From NCBI GenBank assembly GCA_003527965.1, contig DPVY01000130.1, positions 1 to 6,013 of the forward strand: DNA of 6,013 bases, written 5' to 3'. Of the stretch, positions 1 through 6,013 are shown piece by piece; position 1 is the first letter of the stretch, and every line of letters starts with the position of its first letter. The translations under genes and the position numbers were made by a program. This DNA is from Fidelibacterota bacterium (GTDB taxonomy: Bacteria; Fidelibacterota; UBA2242). The notes below the pieces were generated by a model, which saw only the letters and a list, made by a program, of their open reading frames with translations, was not told where the DNA came from and ran no database searches.

Positions 1-941
1 AATCCCATCGCCTGATATTTCTGTCTCATATAATTTCCGATTTCCCATAACCGCTCACGGCGTTGCGGTTCGGATTTAATAATCTTCAGGGCGGCGCGGG
101 CCGACGCTACAACACTGGGCGGCAGACTGGCGGTAAATATCATACTTCTGGAATTATGCTTGATATATTCAACGACTTCGGTATCACCGGCAATAAAACC
201 GCCGACGGCGGCAAAGGATTTCGAAAAGGTCCCCATTATCAGATCAACCTGGTCGGTTACTCCAAAATGGGCTGCCGTGCCGTTTCCTTCGGGTCCTAAA
301 ACTCCCATGGAGTGAGCATCGTCGACCATCAATCGGGCTCCGTATTTTTTTACAATTTTGCAAATCTCCGGTAACCTGGCTATATCTCCTTCCATGGAAA
401 ACACGCCGTCCACAACGACAAGTTTACCGATCTTTTCGGGAAGACCTTCGAGAATTGATTTTAACTCTTTTATATTATTGTGTTTATATCGTAATATCTT
501 GGCACGTGACAAAGAGCAGCCTTCAATAATGCTGGCGTGATCCAGTTTATCCAATATAATCACATCATCTTTACCGACAACCGTTGAAATTGTGCCCATA
601 TTTGTCATAAAACCGGTCGCAAAGATCAACGCCGCCTGTTTTCCTGTGAATTCAGCCAGTTCCCTTTCGAATTCTTCGTGGATGTCCAGCGTGCCATTCA
701 AAAAACGGCTTCCGGTTCGCCCGGTGCCATATTCCAGCAGAGCTTTTTGGGCAGCTTCCAGCACTTTCGGATGATGCGTCAATCCCAGATAATTGTTGGA
801 TCCGATCATAATTTTAGCAGAACCCTGGTATACCATAACCGTATCGTCACCGCCGGAAAAAGGGATAAAGTACGGATAATATCCCTGCTCCTTGGCTATC
901 CTGGCTTCAGAATAATCATAACATTTTTGAAATATGTCCAT
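1..941 (-). CDS. Alpha-oxoamine synthase, serine palmitoyltransferase/Kbl-like (3' end cut by window)
   Basis: This is a PLP-dependent acyl-CoA:amino acid C-acyltransferase of the cytosolic alpha-oxoamine synthase family (BioF, Kbl, HemA, serine palmitoyltransferase). It would condense an acyl-CoA with glycine, alanine or serine with loss of CO2. The 313 visible residues show the stacking histidine (LDHAS, H135), the cofactor-binding aspartate and histidine in VDDAHSMG (D207, H210), and the Schiff-base lysine in GTFSKSFA (K241). The stretches YGTGRTGSRFLNGTLD (71-86), VVVDGVFSMEGD (175-186) and VDLIMGTFSKS (232-242) resemble what I recall of Bacteroidota serine palmitoyltransferases more than BioF. 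Glycine C-acetyltransferase is the main alternative, and no tdh is visible beside it. Family members are about 400 residues, so some 85 C-terminal residues lie outside. The ATG start (939-941) follows GAGG closely, and the N-terminus MDIFQKCYDYSEA fits the family. It is divergent from the lipoprotein gene. The family assignment is firm; the substrate is inferred. Confidence 0.88.
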   Translation of the reverse strand, partial: MDIFQKCYDYSEARIAKEQGYYPYFIPFSGGDDTVMVYQGSAKIMIGSNNYLGLTHHPKVLEAAQKALLEYGTGRTGSRFLNGTLDIHEEFERELAEFTGKQAALIFATGFMTNMGTISTVVGKDDVIILDKLDHASIIEGCSLSRAKILRYKHNNIKELKSILEGLPEKIGKLVVVDGVFSMEGDIARLPEICKIVKKYGARLMVDDAHSMGVLGPEGNGTAAHFGVTDQVDLIMGTFSKSFAAVGGFIAGDTEVVEYIKHNSRSMIFTASLPPSVVASARAALKIIKSEPQRRERLWEIGNYMRQKYQAMG

Positions 942-1095
942 AACCTCAAACCAATTAGCATTAAACAACGCAAATATCGAGTTAATTTACTGCTGATAAA
1001 GCGGTTTTGCAAATAACAAGAATTTTTGTGGAGAGAATGATTTCAAAGCATTATATTACATTCATAAATGAAGTTGCCAATAAACACGAGTGATT
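942..1095. other. Divergent intergenic spacer
   Basis: This AT-rich spacer separates the two divergent genes and should hold both promoters. A minus-strand promoter candidate is listed separately. For the plus strand, TATATT (1052-1057) could be a -10 box, but the nearest -35-like element, TTGTGG (1026-1031), is 20 bases away, so I do not call a promoter. A short ORF at 1037-1093 (18 codons, MISKHYITFINEVANKHE) is preceded directly by GGAGAGA and stops two bases before the lipoprotein ATG. It could be a leader peptide or chance. No clear inverted-repeat operator or riboswitch was seen. Confidence 0.5.
984..1012 (-). promoter_or_regulatory. Candidate sigma70-type promoter for the alpha-oxoamine synthase gene
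   Basis: Read on the minus strand, TTGCAA (1007-1012) is followed by a 17-base spacer and TAAATT (984-989). Each hexamer matches the sigma70 consensus at four of six positions, and the spacing is ideal. Transcription would start roughly 35 bases upstream of the ATG at 941. Boxes this weak arise by chance in AT-rich DNA, and the host sigma factor preference is unknown, so this is only a candidate. Confidence 0.28.
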
Positions 1096-1995
1096 ATGAA
1101 AATACTTAAAATAAATTGTTATTTACTCTTTTGTTTTTTATTTATTGCAGCCTGTACCAGGGAGCCCGCACTTCCGGATTTTGCAACAATCCCCTGGATC
1201 GAATCTTATGGGTATCAAACATCTGAGATATTTCCCGTCATTAACTCCAGCGCTGTCCCGGGTCCCCAGATAAAAGTAGTGGTCAATCACAAATCTCAGT
1301 ATCTCTTACTTGATTTTAACGCTATCGATCTGATCCTGCGGGAAAATATATTCAAGAACGCCAATTTCGAGCCTCAGCGCATGTCCAACCGCATAGCTGA
1401 AACCGGGGAAATGCTTCTGGAAGATGGATTTTTACACGACGTATCCTTGCTTGGCGGGCACTATCCTATCCTGTACGTTTCCATAATCAAACACAGCTCT
1501 GTTCCGTTCAAGGCAAAAGGTGTCATCGGTCGCAATTTCCTGATTGACGGGCGATTGACGCTTGATATGCAGAATAAACTCCTGGGATTTTCCACCAAAC
1601 CGGAACACGCGCCAGGCGCTCTTTCCGCCGATAGCATGCTGGTTCCAATAAACCTGAACCGCAATTCGGACGATAATCGCGGTCTGTTGAAGTTTTTCTG
1701 TTATATCAACGGCACAAAGCATCAGGCAATTCTTAGCACCCGTTCTTCGGCGACCCAAATCAGCCCGGTACTGGCTGAGCTGCTTTCCGGCAAACAAAAT
1801 GCCCCTAAAATAACTGTAGAATCATTAAAAGTCGGGAATAAGCTGTTTCCCAATGTGCGTTGCCGGATTAACAAAGACCTGCTGGCACTGGAACCTGAAA
1901 GCGCGGAGCCCATTGATCTGATCTTTGGAATGGATCTGATCAGTCAATGCGTACTGACTATCGATTTTATTAATAGCCTGATGTTGGTGATATAG
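1096..1995 (+). CDS. Lipoprotein with two tandem retropepsin-like lobes, catalytic residues degenerate
   Basis: The 299-residue product begins with a basic n-region, a hydrophobic core and the lipobox IAAC (17-20), so C20 should be lipidated and the protein anchored to a membrane facing the periplasm or outside. The mature part looks like two copies of the retropepsin-like aspartic protease fold. Lobe 1 has YLLLDFNA (69-76), where active enzymes have [FL]LDTGA, and ends in GVIGRNFL..LTLD (142-157), matching the usual GxxGxdFL...xTiD hairpin. Lobe 2 has AILSTRSS (211-218) in place of aILDTGSS, then LIFGMDLI..LTID (275-290) and a final hydrophobic strand. Lobe 1 keeps the aspartate but loses T-G; lobe 2 loses the aspartate, so proteolysis is doubtful and a binding or structural role is likelier. 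I chose ATG 1096 because it gives a compact signal peptide with GAG five bases upstream; GTG 1090, two codons earlier in frame, is possible. The gene stands alone, and its partner is unknown. Confidence 0.8.
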   Translation: MKILKINCYLLFCFLFIAACTREPALPDFATIPWIESYGYQTSEIFPVINSSAVPGPQIKVVVNHKSQYLLLDFNAIDLILRENIFKNANFEPQRMSNRIAETGEMLLEDGFLHDVSLLGGHYPILYVSIIKHSSVPFKAKGVIGRNFLIDGRLTLDMQNKLLGFSTKPEHAPGALSADSMLVPINLNRNSDDNRGLLKFFCYINGTKHQAILSTRSSATQISPVLAELLSGKQNAPKITVESLKVGNKLFPNVRCRINKDLLALEPESAEPIDLIFGMDLISQCVLTIDFINSLMLVI

Positions 1996-2085
1996 CCTAC
2001 ACCGGTCACTTAATATCCGCAGACCTTCAAAAAGAAAACGAGTATATTTCTAAATTATCTATTGATGAAAAAGGACAGTCTCAAA
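1996..2085. other. Convergent gene junction, no clear terminator
   Basis: This 90-base AT-rich gap lies between the stop of the lipoprotein gene and the stop of the GlnE-like gene on the opposite strand. I looked for a GC-rich hairpin followed by a T-run on either strand and found only a weak GGTC/GACC pairing with a 14-base loop. Transcription from one or both sides may end by a Rho-type mechanism or run into the opposing gene. Confidence 0.5.
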
Positions 2086-5061
2086 TTAATGGCTGTTATC
2101 GGGTACTAATATCTTTTGAAAGCGGCGCACGTTTTTATGCATGGCATTCAGAATAGCTTTGTGAAGTTCTTTGGCGTTTTGAAAATTAGTTCCCCGTGAT
2201 TTATTCAGCGGTTCGATTATATCGTCCAGATATTTTAACTGTAGTTCGTCGTGGTCAGATACTCTGAGGCGATATAAATCCCGGACGTGTTTCAAAAAAT
2301 AGTAGCCCTGTTTAAGATCATTAAGAGTATTGAGATGCGCGGCTAAGCGCCCGGATAAAATTTTAAACAGTTTCGGAGAAATAGGTTCCACTATCGAATA
2401 TTGAGCTTTCAGAATAAACAGGAGATTTTCCAGATCCCTTAACCCGCCCGGGCTTTCTTTAATATCAAAGACAACAGCATCGAAATGATAATCATGTCGT
2501 GAACGGATCTCCCGGCTCAGCGACCTGATAAAATCCTGTTTTCTCTCAAAAATATAGGGATAAATAATCTCTTTTTCAAAAGCTGTCTTAAAATGGGCGC
2601 TGCCCACAATCATTCGGGCACCTAATAGCTGCGACATATCAATAAAAGCGTTTTCATCGGGATTGTTGAAAAATATTTTTAGATTGCTAAAAGTAGTGAC
2701 ATAATTTTTAAAACGGTCGGCAAACCGGTAATGGGTCATAATGGATCGCCGGATGATATGTTTGTTCATTTTAAGGATTATTTTATTGGCAAAACCAAGC
2801 ATTTCATTATCATCGGAATTCAACAGAATAATCAAATCATAATCATCATCAAAGGCCTGGCTGCGGGCATGCCCTCCGGCGGCAAAAATAGCAAGAAGAT
2901 CCCTGGTCTCAGGAGCGTGATAATCCATCTCGCGAACTACTTCTTCCCGACATAAATCGAATAGAATCTGGATATAATTATCTGAAAATACCGTGAATTG
3001 TTTGTTTACTTTATCAAAAGAAGTACCCTGCATTAACTGAATACCAAGCCGGAGGAATTCAAAATCATAATACTCGCCAAGTTTTTCTATCTTGAGCGAA
3101 AGGGTCTCAAAATTATCTAAATTCCGTAGCAGACCGTGGGCTATTTTTGCAAATTTCGGCTGATTGTTAAGAGAGGAGATATAGGGCGCATAGGAATTAA
3201 AAACACGGTGGACAAATCGCTTGAAATAGTAGCTGCTGCCACAATATAATTTGATCAATGTTGTCAAATTCTGCTGAATATTAATAATATCCGGTTTCCA
3301 AACCGGTCGATCTATGGTGTGGATTAGTTTCGTTAATTGTTTTTCATTTAACAAACTCAAAAAGTCATTCATCATTTTCGGGGCAAAATTTAACACGTGG
3401 CAAAGGCGGCTGATATTTTCCTGTGTGCCTTTCGTCTGGAGTAAGATTTCATCTAAAAATGCACCGAAAAAGTCTTTTTCTATAAGATGTGACCGACGCC
3501 TGGAGATAATAGTAATAAGTGAAATCAACGAATACGGCGATAAGCGTCCCCAGCGCACATAGATCTTAATCAGGGCTTTCATTCGGGCTTCCGGGAATTC
3601 GCTAAAATCCTTCAAAAATAAATCTAGCAGCTCATCATCCCTATCTAGAACCTTGAAAATATCATCCCAGAAACGGGTTCCCCGGAAAAAACGGGCTATA
3701 TGGAGAAATTCCACTGCCACATTAATGGTTTTACGCTGGTCGCCGTCTCTTTTCCGGAAGCTCTGGATTATTGGAGTAAAAATTGTAATATTACTCAGAT
3801 GCCTTGTAATTTGCCGCATCAGATTTTCAACACCCTGACGGGCAAGTTGTTGATGATCCTGATAGTGGATCAATAGCTGAGTATGGGCCGGCGCAAAGAC
3901 CTTGTCTTCATATCCCATCGCCAAGGCGACTTTCTGAAGGTTATCCGAGATATGGTTTTCTTCGAGATAAATCTCCTCTTCCTGAACTACAAACAGTTGA
4001 TACAAAAAACGGAATGTTTCGAAAAAAGTGAGCGCCTGATGAACCCGGGTGTAATTTTCGTAATTTGCCAAATCGGTTTTTATCAATACATCAAGCACCT
4101 CGAGAGTTGTATTCCGGTCAATCCCTTTCCAGGTTTTTAAGGCAAACACGCTGGCCTTTAACATACGCAATGCATCCCTTTTGGGATTTAGAATATTCTC
4201 CGGAGCTTCCATCATAATAAGGTCACGAATCTCGCCCAACAACCCTCTCAGACATCCCTCATGATACTTGTTATCCATTTTGGGGCGATAAAAATAGCGA
4301 TCAAGGATTTCTCCTTTGAATTGTCGGAATAACTTAAGGTGTCCGATAATAGGGACGGCGTTAAGCATTTCGCTGAGAATCACAAAGTCCCGGATCTCAT
4401 TGTCCAGCAATTCATGGTATTCCTGGATCGAAGCCGAATACCCTCGCCTGCCAACGTGCTCAGACAAATGAAAATGAAGCGCACTGGCATTTTTCAGCAT
4501 TTCATTGTTTAATGATCCGAAGGCTTTTGTTATAATTTTACGATTTTTCAGCCCTTTATCGATCACACCAAGATCAATATCGTCCTGATCAACACGCGTA
4601 CCGACACAACAGACAACAAATTCCGGTCGTTCTGCCTTAGGTAGAAACAAATCCAGCAACACCGACATATAGGCGCCGCTTAAAAGGCGGAAATCCGATC
4701 CGGTTTGCAGCAAAAAAAGTTGATAATTATCATAGCGGCTGGTTTGGGTGGACAGGTTCATCTGCAAAACATCGAGAGCCTTGAGATTCATCAATAAAAA
4801 CTGCAGGGAATAGTAACAACCAAGCATCTGAAGAAGTGTCTCCCGGTCTTCTATCAAAGCCGAAATCAGTTTCATTTCTTTACCGGGTTGCGATGAAAAA
4901 CGGAGTAACTGAAATTGATCAAAAAGATGCTGGGCATCAATCAACGAGACCAAAGCATCAAAATTTTTATCAATATTGTATAGATGTTTATTATAGTGAT
5001 TTCCAAGAGCAGAAACCCGTCCAAAGAGATCTATGGTCGAAAAATCAATATTGTGAATCAC
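2086..5061 (-). CDS. Divergent GlnE-like protein with two tandem nucleotidyltransferase/GlnD_UR_UTase modules
   Basis: This 991-residue cytosolic protein has the length and order of GlnE, which adenylylates and deadenylylates glutamine synthetase, but its signatures are very divergent. Module 1 has a leading helix (about 78-100), a nucleotidyltransferase core with GTRVDQDDIDLGVI (154-167; D161, D163), a GlnE-like segment ending SEMLNAVPIIG (230-240), and a helical domain with LLGEIRDL (274-281) and ALAMGYED (379-386). A helical linker follows (about 435-690). Module 2 has the core GGHARSQAFDDDYDLIIL (729-746; D740, D742), a possible third carboxylate D782, SQLLGARMIVG (810-820), then DIKESPGGLRDLENL (866-880), close to the GlnD/GlnE signature IKxGxGGxRDIE. 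No HD or ACT domains are present, which argues against GlnD. The start is GTG; no in-frame ATG lies nearby, and the upstream stop is in the same frame. The gene follows korC by 24 bases, probably in the same operon. Superfamily membership is well supported. Its target (glutamine synthetase, PII or other) is unknown. Confidence 0.78.
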   Translation of the reverse strand: MIHNIDFSTIDLFGRVSALGNHYNKHLYNIDKNFDALVSLIDAQHLFDQFQLLRFSSQPGKEMKLISALIEDRETLLQMLGCYYSLQFLLMNLKALDVLQMNLSTQTSRYDNYQLFLLQTGSDFRLLSGAYMSVLLDLFLPKAERPEFVVCCVGTRVDQDDIDLGVIDKGLKNRKIITKAFGSLNNEMLKNASALHFHLSEHVGRRGYSASIQEYHELLDNEIRDFVILSEMLNAVPIIGHLKLFRQFKGEILDRYFYRPKMDNKYHEGCLRGLLGEIRDLIMMEAPENILNPKRDALRMLKASVFALKTWKGIDRNTTLEVLDVLIKTDLANYENYTRVHQALTFFETFRFLYQLFVVQEEEIYLEENHISDNLQKVALAMGYEDKVFAPAHTQLLIHYQDHQQLARQGVENLMRQITRHLSNITIFTPIIQSFRKRDGDQRKTINVAVEFLHIARFFRGTRFWDDIFKVLDRDDELLDLFLKDFSEFPEARMKALIKIYVRWGRLSPYSLISLITIISRRRSHLIEKDFFGAFLDEILLQTKGTQENISRLCHVLNFAPKMMNDFLSLLNEKQLTKLIHTIDRPVWKPDIINIQQNLTTLIKLYCGSSYYFKRFVHRVFNSYAPYISSLNNQPKFAKIAHGLLRNLDNFETLSLKIEKLGEYYDFEFLRLGIQLMQGTSFDKVNKQFTVFSDNYIQILFDLCREEVVREMDYHAPETRDLLAIFAAGGHARSQAFDDDYDLIILLNSDDNEMLGFANKIILKMNKHIIRRSIMTHYRFADRFKNYVTTFSNLKIFFNNPDENAFIDMSQLLGARMIVGSAHFKTAFEKEIIYPYIFERKQDFIRSLSREIRSRHDYHFDAVVFDIKESPGGLRDLENLLFILKAQYSIVEPISPKLFKILSGRLAAHLNTLNDLKQGYYFLKHVRDLYRLRVSDHDELQLKYLDDIIEPLNKSRGTNFQNAKELHKAILNAMHKNVRRFQKILVPDNSH

Positions 5062-5071
5062 AATATCTTTA

Positions 5072-5076
5072 TCCCT
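5072..5076 (-). promoter_or_regulatory. Ribosome binding site deciding the GTG start of the GlnE-like gene
   Basis: On the minus strand AGGGA ends 10 bases before GTG (5059-5061). The korC stop codon (5086-5088) lies in the same frame a few codons upstream, and the next in-frame ATG is about 60 codons inside, after the leading part of module 1. This site therefore supports GTG as the true start and fits translation re-initiation after korC. Confidence 0.6.
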
Positions 5077-5085
5077 GATGTTTAA

Positions 5086-5649
5086 TTACAGAGGACCGTG
5101 TTCATCCAGCCATTGAGAGGCAAGATCGATGCCGGTATAGAAAGCACTAATGTTGATTTCTTCAGTGCCTTTTGGCACTCTGGCCCGGATTGCGTGTTTT
5201 ACGGCATCTTCCGAAACCACACCGGATAACTTTGTAATGATGCCAAGGGCTATAATATTGGACACTAAAAATTTTCCCAGGCGTTCAACCGCCGATTGGA
5301 TGATAGGCAGGGCAACAACTTTATATTGCCCTTTTGGAATATTCGTAACCATCTGAGAATCCACCAGTAATATTCCATCATCTTTAAGCCCATCAATATA
5401 TTTGTCACAGGCTTCCTGTGTGAGAGCGAGTAAAATATCAATATTTTCGGCTTTCGGGTAATCAATGTCGCCATCGGAAATAATAACTTCGGACCGGCTG
5501 GCACCGCCCCGCGCTTCCGGACCGTAGGATTGACTCTGGGTTGCATTCAAACCGTCATAAATTGCGGCAGCTTCAGCCAATACCTTCCCTACCAGGATAA
5601 GTCCCTGCCCGCCGGCGCCGCTCAATCGAACTTCATATCGAAATGACAT
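5086..5649 (-). CDS. korC: 2-oxoglutarate:ferredoxin oxidoreductase, gamma subunit
   Basis: This 187-residue cytosolic protein is the gamma subunit of a 2-oxoacid:ferredoxin oxidoreductase. That complex interconverts 2-oxoglutarate and CoA with succinyl-CoA, CO2 and reduced ferredoxin in the oxidative or reductive TCA cycle. It shows the N-terminal glycine-rich motif SGAGGQGLILVGKVLAEAA (10-28), the family signature SQSYGPEARGGASRSEVI (39-56), a Rossmann-like segment ILLALTQEACDKY (72-84), and the C-terminal helix pair around NIIALGIITKLSG with ARVPKGTEE (155-163). Its length is the usual one for stand-alone gamma subunits, and no ferredoxin domain is fused. ATG 5647-5649 is preceded by GGAG at 5657-5660 with seven bases between. 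It starts 16 bases after the korB stop. Pyruvate or branched-chain 2-oxoacid enzymes have related gamma subunits, but the detailed match and the KorB-type partner favour 2-oxoglutarate. Confidence 0.88.
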   Translation of the reverse strand: MSFRYEVRLSGAGGQGLILVGKVLAEAAAIYDGLNATQSQSYGPEARGGASRSEVIISDGDIDYPKAENIDILLALTQEACDKYIDGLKDDGILLVDSQMVTNIPKGQYKVVALPIIQSAVERLGKFLVSNIIALGIITKLSGVVSEDAVKHAIRARVPKGTEEINISAFYTGIDLASQWLDEHGPL

Positions 5650-5665
5650 ATTATATCTCCAAGGA

Positions 5666-6013
5666 TTATTTGTTTAGCTTACTTGCTTTTTTGATAACTT
5701 CATCATATCTCTGTCGATAATCGGCCTGTTCTTTATCGACAAACACCCCGGTAATATATTTACCTTGCAATTCTTCGGCGGTTTTATCTTTGGCTTGCTC
5801 AATACCGATGGAATTTTGTTTCTGATACATGAGCATATCAACACCCCGTCCCTCTTTATTCCGCCGACCGTAGGAGGTTGGGCAGGGCGTTAAAACCTCA
5901 ACAACCGAAAACCCGGTTTTGGTAAAAGCCTGTTCGATATAGCGATCCATTTTACCAACATGGAAAACTGTCGAGCGAGCCACATACGCCGCGCCCGCCG
6001 CTTGCGCCAGACG
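5666..6013 (-). CDS. korB: 2-oxoglutarate:ferredoxin oxidoreductase, beta subunit (C-terminal part; 5' end outside window)
   Basis: The frame is open to the right edge of the window, giving the last 115 residues of a thiamine diphosphate-binding beta subunit; family members are about 250-290 residues, so more than half is missing. Visible are AAGAAYVARSTVFHV (5-19), the segment in which family members run through the end of the ThDP-binding core, then the helix DRYIEQAFTKTGFSVVEVL (23-41), and the KorB signature PCPTSYGRRNK (43-53). The tail carries GVFVDKEQADYRQRYDEV, typical of the family. The GTG at 5981-5983 is not the start, because conserved sequence continues upstream of it. The gene is immediately followed by korC, as in most kor operons; korA would be expected upstream, beyond the window. 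Substrate choice between 2-oxoglutarate and other 2-oxoacids rests on the CPTxYGRRNK motif and the gamma subunit. Confidence 0.88.
   Translation of the reverse strand, partial: RLAQAAGAAYVARSTVFHVGKMDRYIEQAFTKTGFSVVEVLTPCPTSYGRRNKEGRGVDMLMYQKQNSIGIEQAKDKTAEELQGKYITGVFVDKEQADYRQRYDEVIKKASKLNK

Noticed and set aside
678..1016. Plus-strand open frame of 112 codons opposite the alpha-oxoamine synthase gene
   Set aside because: It lies mostly antisense to a gene with clear PLP-enzyme motifs and shows no recognisable domain; it is a shadow of that coding strand.
1432..1797. Minus-strand open frame of 121 codons inside the lipoprotein gene
   Set aside because: The plus-strand gene has a signal peptide, lipobox and fold motifs. 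The antisense frame has no recognisable feature or ribosome binding site.
1996..2085. Bidirectional intrinsic terminator between the convergent genes
   Set aside because: Only a four-base-pair stem with a long loop can be drawn, with no adjacent T-run.
1977..2156. Open plus-strand frame of 59 codons across the convergent junction, with a protein-like composition
   Set aside because: It has no ATG, GTG or TTG start in a useful place, overlaps the ends of two well-supported genes, and the lipoprotein already ends naturally on its last beta strand. A frameshifted extension is not needed, and a frame this long can arise by chance.
2086..5061. Annotating the 991-residue protein simply as GlnD (PII uridylyltransferase)
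   Set aside because: The PGGLRD signature is shared by GlnD and GlnE. Here there are two nucleotidyltransferase cores and no HD or ACT domains, which fits the GlnE plan instead.
5265..5546. Second minus-strand frame inside korC
   Set aside because: It is out of frame with the conserved gamma-subunit sequence, and its translation has no plausible domain.

Overview
The window reads as ordinary bacterial chromosome, moderately AT-rich and gene-dense, with no mobile elements, RNA genes, CRISPR arrays or DNA repeats that I can see. Several signs suggest a diderm anaerobe, possibly of the Bacteroidota/FCB group or a related uncultured phylum. There is a ferredoxin-linked 2-oxoacid oxidoreductase of the 2-oxoglutarate type, a lipoprotein with a clear lipobox, and an alpha-oxoamine synthase closest in motif detail to Bacteroidota serine palmitoyltransferases. 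The taxonomic assignment is inference.

Layout from left to right. Positions 1-941 (minus) hold the N-terminal 313 residues of a PLP-dependent alpha-oxoamine synthase that runs off the left edge. A divergent spacer of about 150 bases (942-1095) holds a candidate minus-strand promoter and a possible 18-codon leader ORF. Positions 1096-1995 (plus) encode a lipoprotein with two tandem retropepsin-like (aspartic protease fold) lobes, both of whose catalytic triads are degenerate. A 90-base convergent junction follows, with no convincing terminator. Positions 2086-6013 (minus) form one apparent operon, transcribed right to left: the end of korB, then korC, then a 991-residue nucleotidyltransferase-like protein starting at GTG. 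The gaps are 16 and 24 bases.

The most notable gene is the 991-residue protein. It does not look like a textbook GlnE or GlnD, but it carries the complete two-module plan of GlnE, the glutamine synthetase adenylyltransferase/adenylyl-removing enzyme. Each half has a leading helix, a nucleotidyltransferase core and a GlnD_UR_UTase-like helical domain, and the two halves can be aligned to each other by eye. Its place directly behind korBC, whose enzyme makes or consumes 2-oxoglutarate, suggests a link between carbon flux through 2-oxoglutarate and nitrogen-assimilation control by nucleotidylation. That functional link is inference. The lipoprotein with a doubled, inactivated aspartic-protease fold is the second feature worth attention.
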